Shown: in pieces, positions 35,494-47,400 of the stretch
Layout of the letters: the number at the start of each line of letters is the position of its first letter
Numbering within the stretch: position 1 is the first letter of the stretch
NCBI GenBank assembly: GCA_034359265.1
Contig: CP136893.1
Span: 41,675,501-41,739,500, forward strand
Length of the DNA stretch: 64,000 nucleotides
Source of the DNA: Canna indica
Lineage: Eukaryota > Streptophyta > Magnoliopsida > Zingiberales > Cannaceae
Reading direction: 5' to 3'
Notes under the pieces: model-generated
The model's database searches: none
The model's input: the letters and a program-made list of their open reading frames with translations, nothing else
What the model was told of the DNA's origin: nothing
Translations under genes and position numbers: made by a program

Positions 35494-38412
35494 ATGGCCG
35501 TCGACCGCCAACGAGAAACCGTGGTCGAAACTGAGGCCAAGTACGAAAGCAAGAACAAAAATGCGACTCCCACCAGTAGTACATCGTCCTCTCGGAGTAC
35601 TGCTAAAGCTGATGAAGCTAAACCGTTGCCATTTCACCGGCTTCTTAGTTACGCCGATATGGCTGACTGGGTGCTGATGGGACTGGGAACCATGGGTTCT
35701 ATCGTGCATGGCATGGCGCAGCCAATCGGGTATCTCCTGCTTGGCAAAGCGCTTGAAGCATTTGGGAACAACATCGATGACCAACGCGCCATGGTTAAAG
35801 CCCTGCAACAGGTACTATATATATGTGTGTGTCTACATATATATAGTAATGCATTGTGCGTCTACATCTTTAAGCTTAAAGAAAAATTGGTATATTGATA
35901 GTATGCATGCAGGTAGTTCCATATGTATGGTACATGGCAATTGCTACACTTCCTGCAGGAATACTTGGTACGTATATATGTAGACTATTTCATGAGTGCA
36001 ACTTCTACGAACAACTTCTTCGTATAAAAAATCTATGGAGGATCGATGAACATGCATGGACAACATGTTAGAATATTTTTTTATTAAAATATATATATTT
36101 TTATCTTTGAAATATTTTTTTGATGGGCTACTATCAATTTTGGTTTTTGATTTATATGAGTTAATCTTATGATCTTATTTGAGATGCATATTGACTCATT
36201 TAATTAAATCCATATGACTTAAATTTGAAATACTTAACATTGATTGATGTGATCAGTCAAGTGTATGCTCAATTAATTAAATTATTTCGCTGCAATTATG
36301 TCTACGTCAAGTAAGATCTTTTCATATTTCTCTATTTATTATTGGCATTCTTAAATTCATGTAATAATCATATGACGTTATTTTTTTCTTATACAACAAT
36401 TTACCCATGGACAATGTATGTGTCAAACGTGGATCCATATTTATATGTGATCACTTTTTTGTGATCAACGTGAGAGTCATTTTTTAAATGAATATTTTTA
36501 AATTATAGTTATGTAACTGACCTTGTCCAAATGGGAGAATGTTAAAAAAAAATATTATTAAAATATATATTTTTTTATTTTTAAAATATTCTTTTTGTGA
36601 GTATCAATTTTGATTTTTGATTTATACGGATTAATCTTACGATCCTATTTGAGATGCATATTGACTCATTTAATTAGATCCATGTGACTTGAACTTGAAA
36701 CACTTAATATTGATAGATGTAATTAGTCAAATATAGGCCTGATTACTGAAGTCTATGATGGACGAGCACATTTGATCAATTATAAATAGAAACTAGGTCC
36801 CCTCTACATAGATGAGATGATGAGAGATTAGAAACCCTAGCTCATAGTTGCTTTCTTCATCAAAGCAGAATTTTTGAGAAAATATTGTAGAGGAAGATCT
36901 AGTTATTTCTAAAGACCCAAAAAATTACTTCTATTATAATTATATCTACGTCAAGTAAGATCTTCTCATATTTCTTTATTTATTATTAATATTCTTAAAT
37001 TCATGTAATAATCACGGTGCGATAAATTTTTCTTAAGCAACGAATCACTGTGCATGGACAATGCATGAGTCAAACATGGATCCATATTTATTTCAATGGT
37101 CATATTCACTTATCCATACGATTTTTATGGACGGTTGCAGACATTAGTTTTTTCCTTATTTAAGTAGTATATTGGTTGATTGAATGCAGAAATTTCATGT
37201 TGGATGTACACAAGCGAGAGACAATTAGCACGCTTAAGACTGGCGTTTCTTAAAGCAGCGCTTCACCAGGATATCGAGGCATTTGACACAGAATTGACCA
37301 CTGCGAAGATTATAGCAGGAGTGACAAATCACATGAGTACCATACAGGATGCTATTGGTGAGAAGGTAAATAAAATTTGTGACTGTGGTAAGAGGGTTAA
37401 TGATATATATATGTACGTATTAATCTTTTGTTGTTGCATGCAGTTGGGCCATTTTATCTCATGCTTCTCCACATACATTGCTGGGATCGTGATCGCCATT
37501 ATTTGCTGCTGGGAAGTAGCTTTGCTCTCCTTGATGGTGGCGCCTGTCACTCTAGCCGTTGGAGCTACATATACTACAAGGATGAATAGCTTGTCAGCAT
37601 TGAGAATGACGTATTTGACCGAAGCAACATCTATTGTTGAACAGGTGTGTGTGCCCAATTTACATGTAAATGTATTATTAAAGTTCAAATTATGCTTTGG
37701 TGAGTAATATATTAATTCTACGGATATGATTAATGTTTGCAGACTTTGTCCCATATTGAAACTGTGTTTTCCTTCGTTGGAGAGCGCTCGTCGTTGAAAT
37801 CCTTCACCCAGGTCATTAAGAAGCAATACACACTGAGCAAAGCAGAATCGGCTATCAAAGGGCTGGGGCTGGGCATATTTCAAGCCATCACATTCTGCTC
37901 CTGGGCTATGGTTGCCTGGGTGGGAGCAGTTGTGGTCACCGCAGGAAGAGCAAACGGCGGGGAAACCTTGGCAGCTATAATGAGCATTCTCTTTGGAGCA
38001 ATGTATTCATACATCGATTTCTCACTCATAAAAACTGCAATTTTTGTAAATTAATTCAGATTAATTAAGCTATATATATGTTCTTAATTAATTCTCAGAT
38101 CGATCACTTACGCTGCACCAGACTTCCAGATCTTTAACCAGGCAAAAGCCGCGGGCAGCGAAATTTTCAGGGTGATTGAGAGGAAGCCGAGAATAAGCCA
38201 TGAGGGAAAAGGAAAAACACTGGGGAAGATTGTTGGAACAATAGAGATAGATAGGGTATCATTCGCTTATCCATCTCGTCAGGATAAGCTTATTCTGCAA
38301 GGCTTCTCACTGCACGTACCGGCTGGTAAAGTCTTTGCTTTGGTCGGTAGCAGTGGTTGTGGAAAGAGCACCATTCTTTCCCTGCTTCAGAGGTTCTACG
38401 ATCCACTTGCAG
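35494..38412 (+). CDS. ABCB8: ABCB gene exons 1-6: TMD1 and Walker A of NBD1
   Basis: Exon 1 starts at the first good ATG and codes a polar Ser/Thr/Lys-rich N-terminus, then [19 protein letters not shown] entering TMD1. Exons 2-5 code the TMD1 helices, including CWMYTSERQ and [11 protein letters not shown]. Exon 6 codes [14 protein letters not shown], the A-loop region FAYPSRQDK and Walker A, and ends in the glycine codon before VICIDG. Introns 1, 3, 4 and 5 are short (78-101 bp). Intron 2 (1222 bp) holds repeat insertions. Confidence 0.88.
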
Positions 38413-41400
38413 GTTAATTTTCTTGACCTAATTTTCCTTTTTGCGTAATATAAGGGAATACCCAATTTGAATAAATTGCTCAATTTTGTCTTAATTAATT
38501 TTGCATTTTAATATATGTCCATTTAAGTTGTGTAGGTTAGAATATAGGAAAAAATCTCTTGCTAGTAGCCTCCTCTACCCGTCGATATATATTAATGAGT
38601 ACATATGATTAATTTATTTACGTGTAAGTCCTAATACGAAAAAAAACTTATATGGACAATCTGCCCATATAAGTTTCTATGAATTGAGTGGATATAGGCT
38701 TCAAGCGACTGGACATGAATAGAAAAGGAATGGATATATTCATATCCATTCCTTTTCTATTCATATTCAGTCGCTGAACATATCCATTCTCTTTTTATTC
38801 ATATTCAGTTGCTTAAAGCTCATATACATTCGTTCATAAGTTTTCTATGGGCTGCTCATAGAAGTTGCACTCTCCTAATACTCCCCCTAAAATTAGAGCA
38901 AATATATTGCGGAGCCTAGCTTGTTACACATATACTCAATTCTAAAGCCCTTTAGACACTTAGGGCATGTTTGATACATTGTATAGTATTAACCTGTATA
39001 ATACTAGTCTGTATTAACTAACCTGTATAGTACTAGTTTGTATTAATTAACTAACATGTGTATAGTACTAGTCTGTATTGTACTATTATTATATTGTGTT
39101 GTTTGGTGCAGGCATGTACTAGTCTGTATTGACTACAATGTCTATTATAATATAATATAATATAATATAATATAATATAATATAATAATAATATAATATA
39201 TTGTATCATTAAAAATATTTCATAAATTAAAATTATTTTTGAATATTTTTTATATATTTTTATTATTTTTTAATTTTTGGCCAAGAGTAAAAAGGGTATC
39301 CAAAATATTGATGGCTTGTTTGGTACACTGTATAGTACTAGCCTATATTGTACTATTATTATACAATGTTTGTTGCACACATGTTCTAGCCTGTATAGTA
39401 CTAGTATATATTGACTAACCTGTATAATATTATATTATATTATATTATATTTAATATATTATAATAAATAAAATAATATTATATAATATATAATATTATA
39501 TATATATATATATTATATAATGTAATATAATATAATATAATATAATATAATATAATATAATATAAAAAATTATATAATATATTTTATCATTAAAAATATT
39601 TCATAAATTAAAACTATTTTTTAATATATTTTTTAATTTTTAGTCGGAGGTAAAATGAGTATCCAAAATATTGAAAGTTCTAGTGCAGGCTAATGAAGAG
39701 CTTTGAGAGTATATTACTAATACACCTTATGACAACTGATGGGGTACTATTTTTAGTGCAGGTATTAGTTAATACCCTTTCCAAACACTGTATAGTATTA
39801 TCCTAATACTATACATGAGGCTTATATAGGGTACCAAACAAGCCCTTAAGGTTATAGTGCAGGCTAATGAAGAGCTTTGGGGTGTATTACTAATACAGTT
39901 TATGGCAGTTTATGAGGTACTATTTTTAGTGCAGGTATTAGTTAATATTCTTCCCAAACACTGTATAGTATTATGATAATACTATACAAGAGGCTTATAT
40001 AGGGTACCAAATGAGCCCTTAGTGCACATATATATCGACTAAGTGATCATTAGTCACTACAAGAAATATGATGATTTCTGATGGCCATTGTAGTCGAAAG
40101 GTGGTCGAAAGTTGGTCAAAAATATTGATTTACCGACCAAATTTCGACTGGTTACCAAGGCTAATATTTGCGTCGGTAAAACCTTGGTCAAAATGAGTAC
40201 CGATAGTTTATCGACAAAAAATATAGTCAATAATTATCAACCAAGGTTTTAATCGAAAAGTTGTCGATAGTTCCTTGGTAAGTACCGACAAAAGTTTTGT
40301 CGGTTGCTCTAGGTAATTACCGACTACAAGTGTTGTCGAAAATTGTGGTCGGTAATTACCGACGACATGTCATCGGAATGTCGTCGAAAATTCTAAGAAT
40401 TTTTTTTTAAAAAAAAAGCTAATAAACCGGGCTGAAAGCAGCCGCTCAACACTCCTCCCTCCATGCTTATCGCATCCGTGCCTCCCTCGCCTTCACAGGC
40501 GTCGTCGCCGCTAGCCATTGTGACCGACCTGTCCGTTCTTGAGTTCTTGAACTGCAGGTGACGAGGGCGTGGACGACGAGAGCGGCGGCCGAGACATAGA
40601 CGACCACCGAGTTCTTGAGCTGGCACTGCAGGAAGCACTGCAGCGGGAAGACAAAGGTGAAGGCCGGAGAAGCGCAGGGGGATGAACCACATGGCCGGAC
40701 ACCTCGCCGGCTTGCTTTGCCACGTCCTCCGGCTACCTCGTGAGGAGCAGGATCGGTGTGGGGAGGAGGACGGCGCAGATGAGCAGCATGATCCACGACC
40801 GACGGATGGAAACATTCCACCAACAGTGGAGCGAAGCACCTCGGCGAGAAGAATAAGAAGAAGTAGAAGTGAAGAAGAAGTGAAGAAAAAAATATAATTA
40901 AATATTCTTAAAAAAAGAGCATGAGGTGGGAAATCTCCCGCCTCCTGCTTGGGCAGCGCGCCGCATGCGCTCTTTTATTTTATTTTTTAAAAAAAAAAAT
41001 ATTTATAATTTTTCGACTAAATTTTCTTGTAGTGAGTATTGACAAAAGACATGACGATTTTTTTGGATTGCACTTTTTATCGGATAAAATAACAGCCAAT
41101 CTCTATATGTTTTGTCCTTTCATGAAAGATTGAGTTAAATGTGATATTCATAGCTGCTTGATTGTCACAATATAGCCTCATAGCTTCAAAATAATTGAAA
41201 CCTAATTCTACCGTTAACTCTTTCACCCAAATTAGTTCACAAGTGGTTAATGTCATATATAGCTTTGTACTAAGCCTCTACACTTGATCTTGTCACAACA
41301 CTTTGTTTCTTACTCTTCCACAATATCAAATTACCTCCTGAGAGAACACAATATCCTGAGGTAAATCATCGATAATGGGTGCACTTGCCCAATCAGCATC

Positions 41401-44400
41401 TTGTATATCCAATTACCTGAAGATGAACCTCGATTAATTATGATATAGGAGTCCTTTGCTTAGTGCAACCTTAAGATAACATATTACTCTCAAGGCTGCT
41501 ATTTAATGATCCTTACAATGAGACTCAAGGAACTGGCTCTTCATACTTACAGCAAAAGGGATGTCAGGTCTAGTAATTGTAAGATTATTAAGTTTACCTA
41601 CTAGCTTGCGATATTTTCGTAGATCATGTAAGGGCTCCCCCTATCCTAGTTTAGTTTGAAATTTGAGTCCATAGGAGTATCAACTGGTCTAGCCCCTAGC
41701 ATTCATGCTTCATCAAGCATATCGAGCACATATTTCCTTTGTGATTCGTAGATATCCCCTCCAGACTGAGCTACTTCAATACCCAAAAAATACCTCAAGT
41801 TGCCCAAGTCCTTGGTCTCAAATTGTTGATGCAAATAAGCTTTCAGTCTTTTAATTCCATCAACATCTTTCCATGTGATGATTATATCATCAACATAGAT
41901 AATTAAAAGAATGTCTCCGAGAGGATGAAGTAAAGTGAAAAACTAAGTGATCTTAAATACTTTTGGTCATTTCAAATTGAAGTACAACAGAATTGAATTT
42001 GTCAAATCACACTCGAGGAGATTATTTCAGACCATATAGTGATTTCTTTAATCGACACACTAGTCTAAACTCCCCCTGAGCAAGAACCATGGTGGTTTCT
42101 CCATATAGACTTCTTCATTAAGGTCATCATGTAGATGCATTCTTAATGTTAAGATAATAAAGTGTCCAATCATGGATGGTAGCTAGACTAACGAACAAGC
42201 TGATGGAGGCAATTTTGGCTACTAGAGGAAAGGTATCCATGTAATCGGTGCTATAAGTTTGAGTGTAGCCCTTTGCAACAAGTCAAGCCTTAAGACGATC
42301 AATAGACTCATTCGGTAATGTCTAGACCATGTAGACCCACTTGTAACCCACAATAGATTAGCATAGCCTATTGCCAACCCTCATGTAGAACCAAGTCCAA
42401 GGTGTCATTAGCGTGCACTGCAAACATTTTTTCTAGTATAGCTTGTTGCCAACCTCCATGTAGAAGAGCCTTTGAACAATGCTATGGAATAGAAACAGTG
42501 GACATGGAGGAAAGAAAAGCATAATAGTATAGTGATATAGCATAATAAGAGACATAACGAGAGATAAGATGTTAGGTAGTACACTAGCGAGTACCCTTGA
42601 TGATGGCAAAGAGAAGATCAATATCAGGTGGAAGATCCGGGACTATAAAGCAGTAGGCGCGCTAGGCAGCAGACTAAGAGTGATGTACCTAGCGTGAGCG
42701 GCAATGAGAAATATCACGCCCCAACTCAGAGTCACGTGATCGGTCAGGGTATACGTGCCCATACCCTGAAGGCTAAACCATGCACATGCCAAATCAAATA
42801 ATGTAGCGTAAAGAAAACAACAAGTTTTATTTTCAAAGGAAAAGCGAACCAACACCAAGTTTAGTTTAATAGCTCAAAAATGAAAAGTGTGGAAATACGA
42901 TTAAGTCCAACAGTTCAAAAGTTTAGACAAATAAAACCTGAAATAAATAGCATAAATGCCCTCAGGGCTACAACTCTAAATCAATCAAATACAAGTGCAT
43001 GACAACTACCAAAAAGACTCGACTACGACCCTAACTATGACTGCTATGAGATCCAGCTGCTCCTCTGCCCTCCAGCGACGCCAAGTGCATCAAACCCACC
43101 TCATCGGTCAAGCTCTGCAAAACAGAAATCACACGACAACGGGTGAGTTCAAAGAACTCAGCGAGCTATTTTACCCACCCTCATAAATAAACACATAGAT
43201 AACATAAATAAATTCTATCTCTAAAAAGGCAAAGTCACAGAGGGGTGACTAGCTACCAGGCCAACAGGCCACCCATGCCCACAACATCTAACTCTCCAAA
43301 GAGGTGCATCAGGCCGAAGCCGTACCATGCCCGAAGGCAACGCCACCAACAAAAAGGTGCATCAGGCCGAAGCCCTACCATGCCTGAAGGTAACATCACC
43401 AACAGAAAGGTGCATCGGGCCGAAGCCCTACCATGCCATAGGCAACATCACACTACTAGAAAAATGGTCATCAGCAACGGCTGATGCCGTTGCGGAGCCG
43501 TTGCTGAAGAGCATCAGCAACGGCTGAGCCGTTGCAATAGCGCCGTGACAGAAAGTCGCGTTGCTGATGACTTAGCAACGGATCAGCAACGGCCGCTCGG
43601 GCCGTCGCTCAAAACATTATCAGCAACGGCCGCTGGGCCGTCGCTAAAAATATTATCAGCAACGGTTTTGCCACAGACCCGGAGCCGTTGCTGATACCAT
43701 TAATAGCAACGGCCGCTGAGTCCGTAGCAAGACCGTTAGTAAAACTCCGTCGCTAAGCCGTTGCTGTAGGTCATCAGCAACGGCTCTCGATACACTTTTA
43801 GCAACGGCTTTCCCACGGACGCCCGTGGGAAAGCCGTTGCTGATGACCTATGCCTGCAACCAGAAAATTTGAAAATTTCAAATTTCCATTGATACATTGA
43901 TACATTTATCTGATACATAACTCACACACTCATACCCTCATACACACATTCATTCACACATCACAAACACCTCATACACATTCATTCACACATCACAAAC
44001 ACACCAACATATATACATCAAAACAATTATACTTATATTCATAATTATCCACGATAGTATAAACACAATTCAAATGTAAAATTGAAGTATCAACATCTCA
44101 ATAACATAATCAATATAAATTAAACAAGTTCAATATCTGAGTAACAAAGTCAATATAAACAAAATCTCACGATGACGATGGAGGATGGCCTGGATCATAT
44201 GGCGGGGTCTGGAGTGCTTGAGTGTACACCGGCGTGGACTGACTCGAGGATGATGGATTAGATGATGCCGAAGAGATGCCTGCTTCGGGATGACCCGACA
44301 AGTTGCGTAGCATAGCTTCTATATTCGTCATCGTCTGACTCTGACGCTCCATCATCTCAGTCTGACGCGCGACCGTCTCCTCTAGAGTCCTTATTCTGCT

Positions 44401-47400
44401 ACTATGATCATAACTGGATCTAGAGGTGGACGGCCGCTCACCAGCGACCGGAGGGGTCGGTGCCCCAAGTGGCCCTAGTACGGCTCGCGCATGACCACTA
44501 TCTGCGAAGCCATATACGCGGCCATGGTCCCAGCCACCTGCGGCCTCGACCCACGATGCTGCGTCAAAGTCCTCGGGGGTACCCCCGCGCTGCACCACCG
44601 TCTGGCTGTAGGTCTCCTACTCGAGTTTGATTTTTTGTTTAATATTTATCATAAAACTTAAATTATAAATATATAATGAATAATTTAAACAAATATATAA
44701 TTACCATAATGTATGCAGCGCGGTTGTGGATGTACTCCCCAGTCCCATGTGCTCGACGGTGAGTCCGCTCAAACACTGCCATCGGGGAGGGTCGCTGGAC
44801 AGTCCCGTCATCCGACACCGTCGTCTACATTTACAAAACAAATACATTAATTAGTACACATAATAACAAATAAAATATATAATTAAAAGATATACTTACC
44901 ATACGGTTTGCGTGCACTGCAAATGCAACAGAGCCGCCGGTGTGACGCGCTGCTCCTCCCGACATGCGATTTCTAGCCGCATTCCGAGAAACCTCCTGCC
45001 ATCGATCCGTCGACCATATCCCCACGAGCTGGTCCCATATATCCGGAGTAATCCAACCGGGGCCGTATCCCCGAGTCTCCGCGATGTTAGTGGTCCCAGC
45101 TCGGGCCATCGCCTGGGACCGAGCTTGCCCCAGCTGCCCGTTGTACCTTGCCCGAGAAATAGCCTCCCAGGCAGCGTAAATGAAGGGCCTCTGGTCCTCG
45201 GCCCATGTATAGCGAGCCTGCAAAATAATAATATCAGTACCAATATTAATATATCATCATGCATGTAAAAAAAATAATAATACGTGCCTCAAACTCGCGC
45301 CATAACATGTCGACGTGCTCGCTAGGCACGTGAGACCACGTAGGCCATGCCCCGTGCATGTATCGTCGAATAGTAGAAGAAATGCTCCTCGGCACTTCTT
45401 CTTGCTGGAACCTGCACAACAAAAATAAATTTTAATATTATATTATGATATAATGAATTTGTAATGATTCATAATTCATGATATATTACGTACCGCTCCC
45501 CAATCACGCTAATCAATCTACGTGACTCTGTGGCTGGTGGAGGCTGCCACCTGTTCGGCCCGCGTGGCCGCCTACGTCTGGATGTACTAGCCTCGGCAGT
45601 ATCATCGGAATGAGGATCAGCAACAGGAGGATCAGAAGCATGAGTAAGTGCTGGAGTCTCACCGATCGGAGACTCCGAAACTCTCCTGCGTCGATAACCA
45701 CGACCAGACATATCTGTCGAACAGACATATAATCAGATTATTGTATAAATAGTAGAGATATATTTAATAAAATATATACTTTACAATTATTCTTCATCAT
45801 CTGAATAATAGTCTTCGAATTCTTCTTCTTCTTCCTCTTCTTCCTCTTCTTCCTCTTCTTCATCTTCTTCATCTTCAGCTTCCTCAATTTCATGATCGTC
45901 ATCATCAGCATATTCAACTTCTAATTGAATTGACGTTGTGTCTGCATCCTCGAGTATTGGAATAATACGATCCACAGCAGGAATATCTTCTTCTTGATAG
46001 AAACCAGGAGGATCATTTTCTCCTACTATCGGATCAATTTTTCCTCTACCTTTTGTCTTACAGACTACACGCCAATCTGCTCTATCTTTATTTCGAGCCG
46101 GATACTTCGCGTAATATACTTGTTCGGCTTGTGATGCCAATATAAAAGGCTCATTTGCTGCCAATTTCGATTTATAATTAACCTCAACAAGTTTGTATTT
46201 TGGATGAACTTTCATGCCCCTTTCTGTTGTATCGAACCAATGACATCTAAATAGGATCACTGATTTCAAGCCGAAGTAGTGCAACTCTATCACTTCTTCA
46301 ATCAGTCCATAAAAATCCATATCACATTCAACATAGGTTGTCCCTTTCACGCAGACCCCAGCATTCATCGTCTTCTTTGCAAATGAATATTCAACCGTGT
46401 GAAATTTATACCCGTTAACAAAATATCCGCTATAGCACGACACAAGTCGCGACGGTCCACTAACAAACTCAAATATTTTTTCATCTATTTCAGCTCTGTG
46501 ATCTTTGCTGTAAGTCTGAATCCAAGTAGGGAAATCACGATTCCGTAATCTCTCCAATTCTTGATCGTTGTGAATAGAGTATTTTTGCACCATCTCAATG
46601 TCAAATATTTCAATGAATTGTTCAATCTCTGGACAATTGAGTAATACATACAAGTGTGCCAAATGATACTCTTCATCGCTTAAGTGTCGAGATGGACGAG
46701 AACCAAAAGCACGACCAGAGTGACAAAATATATTTAAACGTCCATCTGAATGTCGAACACCCCCATCGTCGTTACGTGGAAGACGATCAAATCTTGTCTA
46801 TACTGTCGATTCAAAGTAAAATGAGCAGAATGTTGAAATTTCTTGGATGATATACGATTCAGATATTGATCCTTCAACAGCTGCGGTGTTCTTTACTTTT
46901 TTCTTCAGACGATTCATGTATCTTTCAAATAAGTACATCCAACGATATTGAACGGGGCCACCAACTCGTGCCTCGTATGCCAAGTGTATCGGTAGATGCT
47001 CCATCGAGTCAAAAAATGCAGGAGGGAAAAACTGCTCCAGCTTGCATATGATTTCAACAATATTATTTTCAAGTGTTGACATATCTTCGACTCGAAGGAC
47101 ATTTGCACAGATGCTTCTAAAAAACATACTTAATTCAGTCAACGGACCCCAAATATTATCAGGTAGAAGATCTCGAAATGCGATCGGAAGTAATCTCTGC
47201 ATGAATACATGACAATCATGGCTCTTCATCCCTGATATTTTGCAATCATCGACGTTCACACATCGAGATAAGTTTGAAGCATATCCATCGGGTAATCTGA
47301 GTTCTTTTACCCATTGACAAACATCTTTGATCTGTTGTTTATTTAACACATATAGGGCCTTCGGTTTCAGATATCGTCCGTTGACCTCTTGTAACTCCAA

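Larger units (their letters stand above)
38531..38880 (-). repeat. 3' LTR of the intron 6 Copia element, split by a MITE
   Basis: 38531-38637 matches 56127-56262: TGTAGGTTAGAATATAGG, GGAAAAAATCTCTTG, ATTAATGAGTACATATG. The copies differ by an indel. Its outer start (TATTAGGA on the minus strand) recurs at 38880 beside the polypurine tract, because a MITE with 9 bp TSD split it. Confidence 0.8.

Noticed and set aside
35434..35808. 124-codon minus-strand frame
   Set aside because: Antisense shadow of ABCB exon 1.
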